From Snodgrassella alvi (lineage in GTDB: Bacteria; Pseudomonadota; Gammaproteobacteria; Burkholderiales; Neisseriaceae): a stretch of DNA of 64,000 nt. The DNA is taken from contig NZ_MEIO01000049.1 of assembly GCF_002777745.1 (NCBI RefSeq), positions 62,001-126,000 on the forward strand. The letters are read 5' to 3'. The notes below the pieces were generated by a model. The model was not told where the DNA came from and searched no databases. It was given only the letters and a program-made list of their open reading frames with translations. Positions within the stretch are counted from its first letter, which is position 1. The number at the start of each line of letters is the position of its first letter. The translations under genes and the position numbers were made by a program. Of the stretch, positions 21,622 to 30,619 are shown in pieces.

Positions 21622-21905
21622 TGAAGGTGCTTGGAATTGATATTGCAGTCAGTTTATCTGCCGGTAGTGTTACGCGTTAACGGAATAAACAGGCACATAT
21701 TATTAAAAATAAGGGTTGATAATCAACTCGAATTTACCAGAAAATATTTATCAATTGGAAAAATCACATGATGCAACTACAGGTTATATCAAATCCGGTC
21801 GTACATTATTAGAATGGTTACATTGAATATTTAATTGGATATATTACACAGAAGGAGCTGATTTATATTTTTCTTAATAATTTGTATAAGGTGATAATAT
21901 GACCA
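21622..21905 (+). pseudogene. Heavily decayed IS3 OrfB fragment, opposite orientation
   Basis: Aligning by eye with the neighbouring element shows the same OrfB region on the plus strand. A LGIDIAVSLSAG-like stretch near 21632 corresponds to LGIDIAISLPAG. A GAATTTACC-rich stretch near 21732 corresponds to the region around the second DDE aspartate. The stretch from about 21754 to 21854 tracks the WAKSHG-to-TYHTD part base for base with many substitutions. Stops occur throughout. No gene function remains. Confidence 0.65.
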
Positions 21906-22057
21906 CAATTAGTATGAAGCACTGAGACAGATAACATTATCTACTACGTAATTTATTTACTGAATACTGGAAATTTATAATATGATTGTCAGGTGCTATA
22001 TAGTTATTTAAAGAGTCGAGTATTTAAATATATTTAGTATTAAAACGGATTTTCTAT

Positions 22058-22495
22058 ATGAACTATTACGTTAAATCATTTTCAGAATTATCAACCAAAG
22101 AATTTTATGAAATTACCAAATTACGTATTGCTGTGTTTGTAGTGGAGCAAACTTGCCCCTATCAAGAAATAGATGCTTATGATGAGCAGGCTGTACATAC
22201 ATGGATACAGGAAGGGCAGACAATCATTGGGTATACGCGGATAATTGATCAAGATACAACAGTTACGTTTGGTAGGGTAATTATTCATCCAAACTATCGT
22301 GGCAAGAAGTTAGGCCATCAATTATTAGAAAAAACGTTGGCAGTGATCAAGACACAAATGTCAGGTAAACCAATTATTATTAGTGCACAAGCACATCTAA
22401 CAGACTTTTATGGTTTGTATGGATTTGTTCCAATTTCTGATATTTACTTAGAAGATAATATCCCACATATTCGAATGAGAAAAGAAAAACAATAG
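22058..22495 (+). CDS. GNAT family N-acetyltransferase, ElaA-like
   Basis: This 145-residue protein has the GNAT fold signature. The acetyl-CoA pyrophosphate loop lies in RVIIHPNYRGKKLG (73-86), and the N-terminal LRIAVFVVEQ-x-CPYQE-x-D segment is the mark of the ElaA group. ElaA-type enzymes are predicted acyltransferases with no firmly established substrate. The ATG at 22058 lacks a strong ribosome site. It stands alone between decayed insertion sequences and its composition is AT-rich like the surroundings. The frame is intact, so it is probably expressed. No operon partner is available to suggest a substrate. Confidence 0.85.
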   Translation: MNYYVKSFSELSTKEFYEITKLRIAVFVVEQTCPYQEIDAYDEQAVHTWIQEGQTIIGYTRIIDQDTTVTFGRVIIHPNYRGKKLGHQLLEKTLAVIKTQMSGKPIIISAQAHLTDFYGLYGFVPISDIYLEDNIPHIRMRKEKQ

Positions 22496-22674
22496 AATTT
22501 AAATAATTATTAGTGAAATGTAGCGTTTAAAAGGTATTGCCGATAATAAAGGTAGCGTTCTGCTACTCTTACGATAATATATTAATTTAAATAGGTTTCA
22601 AAACATAAATTGATGGAACATTAAATCAAATCTATAAGGTAAATGTTCTATTGTTAACACAGAAATCATGTAGA

Positions 22675-22990
22675 AAATAGTGCTGCCTGTTTCTGTACTT
22701 TATACTTGATCGTCGTGATGTTATTTAATAGCTTATGAAGGTTTTTCGATGTTATAAATCATTAGCCACTTTTTAGTTATATTTCATTGCTGGTGACGGA
22801 TTATAAAAAAGATAAAATCTAGTATTTCTATTGGATATGGACGGTTAAATTTATTGTTATACTGTGTAAGAGAGCTTAGTTAATAAGTTTTTAGTAAATT
22901 CCAAATAGCTATCCACTTCACTTCTTGATGAATAACCATGTTATTCGGCCAGCTGGTCTGATTAGCATTTAGTTCTCCTTGCTGGTAAAA
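22675..22990 (-). pseudogene. Third decayed copy of the IS3 OrfB tail
   Basis: The region aligns by eye with 20478-20810 of the larger relic. Shared stretches include GCTGC-TGTTT, TTTATACTT, ATTATTTAAT, GTTATAAAT-nn-TTAGCCACTTTT and ATAACCATG-TATTCGGCCA. It has many substitutions and indels and no usable frame. The rest of the 22496-23153 spacer shows no gene. Confidence 0.6.
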
Positions 22991-23153
22991 AGGCATTTTT
23001 GACGGGATACCATAAAGTCACTTTTAGATGGCCGATATCCCTTTTAGTCAAATTAATTTCTTTAAAACTGATATTCGAGACAGCAAAAACAAGGATAAGT
23101 AAGGTGTAAAATAAGTGTAATAAGTTAAGCTAAAGGTGTAATTTAATTATAAG

Positions 23154-24389
23154 TCAGATTGCTTTAAGGCAATTTTGTTCATTTGCTAGTAATTCTGGCA
23201 GATTTTCACGCTGCCGAATAAGATGATGTTCTGTCCCATTAACTAATACTTCTGCTGCGCGGCAGCGGGTATTGTAGTTGCTTGCCATGCTGAATGCGTA
23301 AGCGCCAGCATTTTGAATCAGTAATAAATCGCCAGCTGTTGCTGCAATAGTACGGTCTTTGGCCAGAAAATCACCGGTTTCACAGATAGGTCCCACCACG
23401 TCAGCAACAAATTCATTTGCTGTTGTTGAACTGACATTCAGAATGCCGTGATAGGCCTGATACAGAGAAGGACGCATTAGGTCATTCATGGCTGCATCTA
23501 CAATAACAAAGTTCTTTTCTTCGCCCTGCTTGATATATTCAACGGTGGTGAGTAAGCCCCCAGCATTACCAATCAGACTACGTCCGGGTTCCAGCATTAG
23601 CTGCAAATTGCGTTTGGATAACAATCTGGCTACTGCGGTTGCGTAGGCAGCTAAATCTGGCACGTTTTCGTTCTGGTAAACAATACCTACGCCACCGCCT
23701 AAATCAATATGTTCTAACTCGATATTGTGTTCGGCCAGTTTATCTACCAGCAGCAACATGCGTTCAAGTGCTTCAATCAATGGAGATAAATCAGTTAACT
23801 GGGAACCGATGTGGCAGTCAATCCCGGTGATTTTTAAATGAGGTAACGTAGCAGCCAGCTGATAGGCTTTTATGACGTCATGATAGGCAATGCCAAATTT
23901 ATTTGCCTTTAATCCGGTGGATATATACGGATGAGTATGGGCGTTGACGTCTGGGTTGATACGTAATGATATCGGGGCAATTTTGCCAAGACGGGCGGCA
24001 ATTGTGTTGATGCGTTCTAGTTCGGGCAGTGATTCAACGTTAAAACAGCGAATATTATTATTCAGGGCAAATTCAATTTCAGCACTGCTTTTGCCTACAC
24101 CGGAAAAAATGGTTTTTCCCGTATCGCCGCCTGCCATTATTACTCGCTGGAGTTCGCCGCCGGAAACAATGTCGAAACCACAGCCCAGCCGGGCAAAGTG
24201 GCGCAGAATGGATAAATTGCTGTTGGCCTTGACTGCATAACATATAAGTGGCTGCAATGAGGCAAAAGCCTGCTGATACTGGTTGAGGGCAGCAGTCATT
24301 TCCTGCTGGCTGTAAACATAAAGTGGTGTGCCATATTCAGCGGCTAGGGCAGAATAGGGTATTTGTTCACATTTCAGGTAATCAGTCAT
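23154..24389 (-). CDS. lysA: Diaminopimelate decarboxylase
   Basis: The enzyme converts meso-diaminopimelate to L-lysine with pyridoxal phosphate, the last step of lysine synthesis. From the ATG at 24389 the protein is 411 residues. The PLP lysine is K54 in YAVKAN (52-57), HIGSQ spans 193-197, a glycine loop is at 231-233, EPGR at 267-270, and the CETGD active-site motif at 336-340 provides the catalytic Cys and Glu from the partner subunit. An upstream TTG at 24413 is in frame, but the ATG overlaps the lptM stop (ATGACTGA), a typical coupled start. The lptM-lysA pair, divergent from cyaY, is conserved in Neisseriaceae. Confidence 0.96.
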   Translation of the reverse strand: MTDYLKCEQIPYSALAAEYGTPLYVYSQQEMTAALNQYQQAFASLQPLICYAVKANSNLSILRHFARLGCGFDIVSGGELQRVIMAGGDTGKTIFSGVGKSSAEIEFALNNNIRCFNVESLPELERINTIAARLGKIAPISLRINPDVNAHTHPYISTGLKANKFGIAYHDVIKAYQLAATLPHLKITGIDCHIGSQLTDLSPLIEALERMLLLVDKLAEHNIELEHIDLGGGVGIVYQNENVPDLAAYATAVARLLSKRNLQLMLEPGRSLIGNAGGLLTTVEYIKQGEEKNFVIVDAAMNDLMRPSLYQAYHGILNVSSTTANEFVADVVGPICETGDFLAKDRTIAATAGDLLLIQNAGAYAFSMASNYNTRCRAAEVLVNGTEHHLIRQRENLPELLANEQNCLKAI

Positions 24390-24552
24390 GTTTGGGTAGG
24401 TTTTTCTGGTCAATTGGGTCGATAGTCAGGCCGGTTTGTATTACGCCATATTTGGCTTTATCGCCTTCCTTGGGCAAGTACAGGTCACCTTTGTAACCAC
24501 AGGCAGACAGGAAACTGGTTGCAAGCACACCTAAAAATAGAAAACGATGCAT
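24382..24552 (-). CDS. lptM: Small LptM/YifL-type lipoprotein
   Basis: This 56-residue protein has a signal peptide (MHRFLFLGVLATSF) and the lipobox LSAC, with lipidated Cys18, followed by GYKGDLYLP, the LptM/YifL signature. E. coli LptM promotes correct assembly of the LptD-LptE lipopolysaccharide translocon in the outer membrane; the same job here is inferred from family membership. The tail is hydrophilic (IDPIDQKNLPKHD). Its stop overlaps the lysA start by eight bases, so the two are co-transcribed. The ATG at 24552 is preceded by weak purines only. Confidence 0.88.
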   Translation of the reverse strand: MHRFLFLGVLATSFLSACGYKGDLYLPKEGDKAKYGVIQTGLTIDPIDQKNLPKHD

Positions 24553-24683
24553 TAATCTGGCTCACTATGGTTTAAATGGCTGGTGCGGTGAGGCGGCCAT
24601 TACGTATAAAACTAGGATTTAACCATATTATATGGCAAGATAACAGTTTGAATGTAATAAAATGTAGGGTTATGGTAAGCAAA

Positions 24684-25007
24684 ATGACCGAAAGTGAATT
24701 TTTACAATATAGTGATGATCTATTTGGCTATATTGAGGAAAGTATTGACACAGCTGGCTGGGATCTGGATTGTGAAGCCAGTGGTAATGTACTTACGATA
24801 GAGGCTGATAGCGGGGAACAGATTATTGTTAACCGCCATGCTGCTACTCAGGAATTATGGATAGCGGCGAAAAGCGGTGGTTATCATTTTGCTTGCCAGC
24901 GCGGACAATGGTTATCAGCGCGGGATGGCAGTGAGTTTTTTGCGGTATTGAGTCAGGTATTGTCTGCTGCCTGTGGTGATGAGGTGCATATTTCGGTGTT
25001 AAACTGA
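24684..25007 (+). CDS. cyaY: Frataxin-like iron-binding protein CyaY
   Basis: CyaY binds iron through an acidic helix and modulates iron-sulfur cluster assembly by IscS-IscU. The 107-residue sequence begins [12 protein letters not shown] and has the acidic first helix ([12 protein letters not shown]) and the conserved sheet [17 protein letters not shown]-x-H with [14 protein letters not shown], the frataxin signature. I place the start at ATG 24684, which matches the family N-terminus and has a GGTAAG site; ATG 24672 is an in-frame alternative. It is divergent from lptM-lysA and is followed 21 bases later by a LysR gene. Confidence 0.94.
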   Translation: MTESEFLQYSDDLFGYIEESIDTAGWDLDCEASGNVLTIEADSGEQIIVNRHAATQELWIAAKSGGYHFACQRGQWLSARDGSEFFAVLSQVLSAACGDEVHISVLN

Positions 25008-25028
25008 TTTCTGGTAAAGGGGCGGGTT

Positions 25029-25928
25029 ATGTTACACACCTTGATTAAACATGATTTAAAGGCTTTGCAGGCTTTTGTGGCTATTGTGGAATGTCAGGGT
25101 GTTACTGCAGCACAAAAGCGGCTGAATATGTCGCAATCGGCTATCAGTACTCATCTGGCACATCTTGAGGAAAGTCTGGGTGTGATTCTATGCCGGCGTG
25201 GTCGTTCTGGTTTTGCCTTAACTAAGGCAGGACATCAGTTATATGAAGCCTGTACTTTATTGTTACAGGCAACTTCTGAATTTCATCGCGAAGTGCAAAA
25301 TATTAAATGGCATCGTTCGGTATTGTCTGGTACGTTGCGCATTGGGCTAGTAGAGTATTTGTCGTCTGATTTCCAGCGTATTTTCAATCAAGTAATTGCC
25401 AGCGCCTATCAGCATTATCCGGAATTGCGGTTGTCTGTAGATATCTGTGCACCGCAAGATATTGAAATTGCCATTGCCAATAATCAGATGGATCTTGGTA
25501 TTGGTTATTATTACAGTTTGCTGAAAAATCTGCACTATCAGTTGGTATTTGAAGAGCGTGAGTATATATATTGTCATGCCTCGCATCCGGCAGCTAAAAT
25601 CAAGGATTTAACGCTGAATTTACTTGCCGAAGACTATCAATGGGTAAAACGCACCTACGCTCGTCAGCAAGAAGGAAATAGTTTGATGAGCGGTAACACA
25701 ACTGCGGTGGCTCACAAGCAACATGCTACGCTGCTGTTTATTCTTGCAGGCAGTCATCTTGGTTTGTTGTCGGAAGAAATTGCTGAGCCTTATGTGCGCA
25801 GCGGTGTATTGATACCTTTGCTAACCCAGCAGGCAACTAATATTGTGAATTACTTTGCGGTAACCCGACCAACGCCTGATCCGCGGGTAAATTGGTTCCT
25901 GGGTGAGCTCAGTGGATTGCTGCCTTAA
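25029..25928 (+). CDS. LysR-family transcriptional regulator
   Basis: The 299-residue protein has an N-terminal winged helix-turn-helix (about residues 6-65: LKALQAFVAIVE, then MSQSAISTHLAHLEESLGV) and a periplasmic-binding-like effector domain from about 95 to the end. This is the standard LysR layout. Such proteins are tetrameric regulators that respond to a small metabolite, usually controlling a divergent or nearby gene. Here the neighbours are cyaY upstream in the same direction and decayed DNA downstream, so no target can be assigned. The ATG at 25029 has a GGGGCGGG stretch upstream. The ligand is unknown. Confidence 0.9.
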   Translation: MLHTLIKHDLKALQAFVAIVECQGVTAAQKRLNMSQSAISTHLAHLEESLGVILCRRGRSGFALTKAGHQLYEACTLLLQATSEFHREVQNIKWHRSVLSGTLRIGLVEYLSSDFQRIFNQVIASAYQHYPELRLSVDICAPQDIEIAIANNQMDLGIGYYYSLLKNLHYQLVFEEREYIYCHASHPAAKIKDLTLNLLAEDYQWVKRTYARQQEGNSLMSGNTTAVAHKQHATLLFILAGSHLGLLSEEIAEPYVRSGVLIPLLTQQATNIVNYFAVTRPTPDPRVNWFLGELSGLLP

Positions 25929-27149
25929 TGCAAAGTACTAACATGATTTAGGAATTGCTGTTAAGTACAGCTATAACTGATTTTTGGCTGTATAAGGAAT
26001 GATAAAGGTATCAATGGTTGTGGTCAGTGCTCTAAATACTCAGTATGCATCTTTGCACTTCGTAATGCTTTAAAATTTCCAGTACTACCACTACTACCAC
26101 TACTACCACTACAGTGTACGCTGCCCAGATGCTGTGCTGCTTCTCAAAAGACTTTTAACATCAGGTGATAATACAAATTTTCTTTGATTGGACGTTTGAG
26201 TTTATATCCAAATAGTGGGGTGCTAAATAGATTATCGCACCGGACAATGCCGATAAAAGGGTTTAGCAAAGGTTTGGTGTTGGAGTGCGCTGTAGCTGAA
26301 TGAGCGGCAAAACTGGTTGATGAATGATTTACAGGACGCGCAGTCCGCAAAGTTTAATAAAACCGGTAACTGCTACTGTTTTGAAACAAGACAGGCTATA
26401 AGTCAGGGATAAATATGAGGAGTTTACTACGGTATATTTGGTTGTATGGAAATAAACTTCTTTCAACATCCGCATCGCTAAAATCTTTACTCTCTATCCA
26501 GTTTGTTTGCGCAGTAGATTTTCTTGCAAGACTTAAATCTCTTTTAACCTGTGGGCGTTTGCGCCATGAGTGGTCGCGAAAATTGTCGGCAATTCATATT
26601 TTCAGGGTCGGGATTATCAGAAAGCCATTATGCCTGAGCTGATCAATGATTTTGGTATGCAAAGCGGGGGAGTGAACGGATAGTAATTGGTTGATGATTT
26701 TACCTCTATTCTATTGCCTGTGTTTCTAGTGCTTTTACTGTCACGATGATGCTCTGTGTCGAACGGTAAGCAATGGTAGCGAGTGGTCGTGTAAATACCA
26801 GTTTTCCAGAAAAATTTCACTGCTTAGACCACTGTTCTGTAATAGAACATGTGCTGTATAGGATAAGTCGGTCAACAGCGCACGTCGCAGTTTTAGAGTT
26901 TTAATTAATTTTAGTTCTGTTCGCAATGAAGAACCATAGCTATTCAGCAGGCTGCACACTTAGTTGGTGTGGGTATTATTGCTGGTGTTTCAGATAGCAG
27001 CAATTTCTTCATCTATAGTAATACTGCTTACCTTAAACGGTGCATTATTGACGCAGGTATCATCCAGAAGGCATGGTTGTCGGGTAAATTCCTGATAGGA
27101 AGTAGCTTATCTGCTGTATATGGATTTATTAGCATGAATTTAGTTGGTA
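25929..27149. other. 1.2 kb decayed spacer without an intact gene
   Basis: No frame here has the length, start context or family motifs of a real gene. A 71-codon minus-strand stretch (26741-26959) containing LKLRRALLTDLSYTAHVLL and ENWYLHDHSLPLL looks protein-like and is bounded by stops and shifts, so the spacer probably holds one or more rotted genes. I could not identify the ancestor. A short tandem repeat lies at 26082-26112. Confidence 0.5.
26082..26112. repeat. Short tandem repeat, unit CTACTACCA
   Basis: About 3.3 copies of the 9-base unit: a partial copy at 26083-26090, full copies at 26091-26099 and 26100-26108, then CTAC. It is intergenic, so there is no obvious phase-variable gene. 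Confidence 0.8.
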
Positions 27150-28349
27150 TCAATGAAAAGCAACAGGCACTCCATCCCATTCTATATCTGAAGTTGTCGC
27201 AGCCAGAAAACTGCTATGTGATGACATGGCTCGAAGCAGTATTTCTGCGGTAGGAACGGGTTGGATTAAATAAGGCAAGATATCCTCTTTTGTCCACACA
27301 GCATCGCACGCTTGCTGATAATCACGCCAGAAAGTTTTTTTGGTAAAAAATCGCCATATCTGGGGTGTAAATAGCATAACCAGATTATGCATAGCTGGTT
27401 GCAGATCATCCATCTTGAGTTGGTTGATGGGTAAATCGGTATCTGCCTCCATGGCTGCGTGAGCAATGGCTGTTTGTGTTGTTTGTGGCAACTGCTCCAG
27501 AAAGTGAATGCCGCTGGTGGCGCGGGGGTTGCATTCAAGCACGTATATTTTGCCCGCTGAGTCTTCGATGAAATCAAATCCCACCTGCCCATGATATTGG
27601 GTTTGTTTGGCAAAGTATTCAATAAAATGACGAATTTTTATTTTCTGCACTGGATCAAAATAAATGCCGGCACCCTGACCGACTCGGTATTTTGGTTGGT
27701 AGCAGCTATGAGCAACAAGCTGTCCATGCCTGATGATACTGTAACTACAGTATTCTTTACCTTGGATATATTGCTGTGCCACCCAGGGTTGCTGTGGAGT
27801 TGCTTGTATCTGGTTGTATTCAATAGTTGTTGGGCAGATTAAGGTATGAGTGGCGAAGCGCGAATAAGCAGGTTTAAACACCCATTGTTTGTTTGTTGAA
27901 AATTTTTGCTGTTTAAATGCGTCAAACTGGTTCTGATCAGTCAGTAATACCGTTTCGGGAGCAGAAACAGGCCAGTCTTGTGTAAGCTGGGCAAAATCAC
28001 CTTTGTGATGCAGTTGCGTTAATAGTGAAATAGAGCTGGTAAAAAGCTGGCAGGGGTGAGCCTGCTGAATAAGAGCATTGGCAGATGCCAGATAAAACAC
28101 TTCTTCGCAGTTTGGAATGATGGTATGAATTTTTTCCCTTACCAGTAGTTGTATCAATTGTTCTAGCCACTGTCTGGGTTGCTGTTTGGGTGAAGGCAGA
28201 CGGGTATAAGTTAACGTATATCTGCTAAAACGGCTTATGGCATAGCCTAAGCTTTCTGCCATGTGTACCCGATGGCCTGCCTTGGCCAGAAGGCGCGCCC
28301 ATGTCAGACTGGCAGGTGATCTGGCTCCTAGAATAAGAATATTGTGCAT
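27150..28349 (-). CDS. ATP-grasp domain protein of unknown substrate
   Basis: The 399-residue protein has an N-terminal Rossmann-like pre-ATP domain (ILILGARSPASLTWARLLAKAG, about 4-25) and an ATP-grasp fold. VFKPAYSRF (157-165) carries the nucleotide-binding lysine, GQVGFDF lies at 254-260, and LECNPRATSG (271-280) supplies the Mg-binding Glu272 and Asn274. It resembles carbamoyl-phosphate-synthase-like ligases that join a carboxylate to an amine or thiol. The ATG at 28349 is clear. It is not in an operon; decayed DNA lies on both sides, so the pathway may have been lost around it. The substrate cannot be named from the sequence. Confidence 0.85.
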   Translation of the reverse strand: MHNILILGARSPASLTWARLLAKAGHRVHMAESLGYAISRFSRYTLTYTRLPSPKQQPRQWLEQLIQLLVREKIHTIIPNCEEVFYLASANALIQQAHPCQLFTSSISLLTQLHHKGDFAQLTQDWPVSAPETVLLTDQNQFDAFKQQKFSTNKQWVFKPAYSRFATHTLICPTTIEYNQIQATPQQPWVAQQYIQGKEYCSYSIIRHGQLVAHSCYQPKYRVGQGAGIYFDPVQKIKIRHFIEYFAKQTQYHGQVGFDFIEDSAGKIYVLECNPRATSGIHFLEQLPQTTQTAIAHAAMEADTDLPINQLKMDDLQPAMHNLVMLFTPQIWRFFTKKTFWRDYQQACDAVWTKEDILPYLIQPVPTAEILLRAMSSHSSFLAATTSDIEWDGVPVAFH

Positions 28350-28439
28350 AACTGGGTATAGCGCTTTAAATAGAAAATATAGAGGTACAGAGACTATTAG
28401 AATTAGACCCTGACTTCAGAAAATAAACTGCATCTATTG

Positions 28440-28740
28440 TGACAGAATTTGATTCTATTTGCTTGTATCTATGTTGTATTGCAACAAGATAAAGAGCTGA
28501 TATTAGATATTGATAATAAAGTGGTTATGATATGTAGTTCTGTTCCGAATTGTTGATAAATGGCACACATTTTTTTCCAGATGTTGCGTTGATGGGTATG
28601 ACGCATAAGGTATTGGCTGCCAAAACATACGGGGATCTGCTTAGTGTGCGTTGCCTGAACTGAATAAAGATTAGTTAGAAGCATTTTGTGTTACTTTGTT
28701 TACACTTGTTGTATGTTTTGGTTGAACACCGGCAGATTCT
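28440..28740 (+). pseudogene. Rotted partial duplicate of thiL
   Basis: This stretch aligns by eye with the first ~330 bases of thiL (29010-29340) just downstream. Shared blocks are GAATTTGATT-TATTTG, TTGTAT near 28463, CACATTTTTTTCCAGATGTTGCG at 28563-28585, GACGCATAAGGTA-TGGCTG, GCTTAGTGTG-CGTTGCCTGAACT and AATAAAGATT-nn-TAGAAGCATTTTGT. Deletions remove the GDDA region and part of the DMAAMGAKP region, and stops break every frame. It is a non-functional relic of a tandem duplication or of a failed recombination. Confidence 0.85.
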
Positions 28741-29009
28741 TTTGTTTTTCCTCTCATATATGTGATGATTGCTTTCTATATATGGAGTTATTTAACTGAC
28801 TTGCTCTCGATATATTATATAGATAAGTAATATAATTTTATTGTGAATTGCTTATATAACGATTTAGTTCTTAATGAGGTTTAAAATTTAATTTATAACT
28901 ATTTTGGCTAAAACCATTCTTACTTGCTTACAGCAACAAACTTTTCTGGAAAGATTAAATCAGACATCTTAAAATCAGAATCCGATTTGAATTATAAAGC
29001 CAATCTATC

Positions 29010-29972
29010 GTGAATGAATTTGATTTTATTCATCAATATTTGTATCGTCAGCAACAGGATGAGCAACTTATTCTGGGAATCGGTGATGATGCAGCTATCG
29101 TACGTCCGCGCAGCGGTTATGATCTGCATTTTAGTACTGATATGCTTGTAGGTGGAACACATTTTTTTCCAGATGTTGCGCCGGCAGATCTGGCGCATAA
29201 AGTACTGGCTGTCAATCTTTCGGACATGGCGGCCATGGGAGCTAAACCACGTTGGGCTTTGCTTAGTGTGGCGTTGCCTGAACTAAATAAAGATTGGATA
29301 GAAGCATTTTGTAATTCCTTGTTTGCACTTGCCGCGCGTTTTGGTGTAACACTCATAGGTGGTGATACCACTAAAGGAAATTGGGTTTTTAATGTTAATA
29401 TTATTGGCGAAACCCCTTGTCGGCAGTCATTAAGGCGCGATGCAGCTGAAGCTGGTGATGATATCTGGGTGTCTGGTTTACTTGGATTGGCTGCTGCTGC
29501 TCTGGATGTGCACTGGAATAAGGTTACTTTACCTGCTGCGATATTTGCCCAATGCGAAGAGAGACGATTGCGTCCTCAGCCACGAGTGGCTTTAGGACAG
29601 GAGCTATTATCTTTAGCACATGCGGCACAGGATATATCCGATGGTCTGGCGCAAGATATCGGGCATATTCTTCAAGCCAGTAAGGTTGGCGCAGAAATTA
29701 ATGCAGATTTAATTCCTACGTTGACAACTTTAAAACAGCAAGCGCTGCCGTTGGCACAGCTAAGACAATGGTTGTTAGCCGGAGGCGATGATTATGAGCT
29801 GGTATTTACCGCCTCGCCGGTGCAACGTGCGGCGATTATGGCTGCTGCTGAGAGAACCGGCACGCCCGTAACCCGTATCGGCGTCATTACCGCAGGCGCT
29901 CAATTGCATTTACATGATCATGCGGGTAACGTGATACAACTACAGCAACAAGGATTTGATCATTTTGTCTAA
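29010..29972 (+). CDS. thiL: Thiamine-monophosphate kinase
   Basis: ThiL phosphorylates thiamine monophosphate with ATP to give thiamine diphosphate, the active cofactor. The 320-residue sequence has the N-terminal GIGDDAA (23-29) metal and nucleotide motif, the MLVGGTHF segment, NLSDMAAMGA, IGGDTT, the DISDGLAQD motif and the AGGDDYEL motif, all family-defining. The GTG at 29010 is the only good start; an ATG four bases downstream (29014) is out of frame. It overlaps the next gene, pgpA, an arrangement common in proteobacteria. A decayed copy lies just upstream. Confidence 0.95.
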   Translation: MNEFDFIHQYLYRQQQDEQLILGIGDDAAIVRPRSGYDLHFSTDMLVGGTHFFPDVAPADLAHKVLAVNLSDMAAMGAKPRWALLSVALPELNKDWIEAFCNSLFALAARFGVTLIGGDTTKGNWVFNVNIIGETPCRQSLRRDAAEAGDDIWVSGLLGLAAAALDVHWNKVTLPAAIFAQCEERRLRPQPRVALGQELLSLAHAAQDISDGLAQDIGHILQASKVGAEINADLIPTLTTLKQQALPLAQLRQWLLAGGDDYELVFTASPVQRAAIMAAAERTGTPVTRIGVITAGAQLHLHDHAGNVIQLQQQGFDHFV

Positions 29973-30477
29973 GACTGAAACAACAACGATACCAGTTACG
30001 CCAACATGGCGCTGGCTATGCAGGTATCCAGTCTGCTGGCTGGGCTTTGGCTTTGGGACGGGGCTGGCGCCGAAAGCTCCTGGAACATTTGGCACATTAC
30101 CTGCCATTCCACTGGCCGCATGCTGGCTGATGCTGAATTTACCGTTCTGGTACAACATTGTGTTTGCTGGACTACTGTTTCTAGTGGGTATTTTTATTTG
30201 TGACTACACGGAACAAGCATTATGCCGGCAAGATTATGGCGGCATTGTCTGGGACGAAATTGCAGCCATGATGCTGATTTTATTTTGTATACCAACAAAT
30301 TGGATTTGGTGGATGGCAGGCTTTGCGGTTTTCCGGTTCTTTGATGCGGTAAAACCATGGCCTATCCGCTGGTTTGATGCGCGTGTTCACGGTGGTTTTG
30401 GTATTATGCTAGACGATTTGATTGCAGCTCTGTTCAGCCTGCTGGTTTTATTACCGGCTGTATATCTGCTGGTTTAA
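29965..30477 (+). CDS. pgpA: Phosphatidylglycerophosphatase A
   Basis: PgpA removes phosphate from phosphatidylglycerol phosphate to form phosphatidylglycerol in the inner membrane. The protein shows the family motif GFGTGLAPKAPGTFGTLPA near the N-terminus, several membrane helices and YGGIVWDEIAAM, which carries metal-binding acidic residues. I choose TTG 29965 (MSKTETTT, 170 residues), because the AAGGA at 29950-29954 is well spaced for it; TTG 29956 is the alternative. It overlaps the thiL end by eight bases, indicating translational coupling. Confidence 0.92.
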   Translation: MSKTETTTIPVTPTWRWLCRYPVCWLGFGFGTGLAPKAPGTFGTLPAIPLAACWLMLNLPFWYNIVFAGLLFLVGIFICDYTEQALCRQDYGGIVWDEIAAMMLILFCIPTNWIWWMAGFAVFRFFDAVKPWPIRWFDARVHGGFGIMLDDLIAALFSLLVLLPAVYLLV

Positions 30478-30619
30478 TCAGGCAGAAGGGCTGAAAATAG
30501 CTTAGACAACTAAATGTTTAGCCAGTAAGCGGTTAGAATAAGTTATGCTAGCTATGGCAGTCATGGTCATAGCCGTTGGTGATAATAAATGAAATCTTGA
30601 TTGGGAAAAGGAAAACAGC

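Noticed and set aside
26082-26112. Tandem repeat as a CRISPR or phase-variation switch
   Set aside because: The units are contiguous with no spacers, only about three copies exist, and there is no adjacent intact gene to switch.
26415-26642. 75-codon plus-strand frame in the decayed block
   Set aside because: Composition and lack of a ribosome site suggest chance; no family motif.
26969-27253. 94-codon plus-strand frame overlapping the ATP-grasp gene end
   Set aside because: About 100 bases are antisense to the conserved ATP-grasp gene and no motif is seen.
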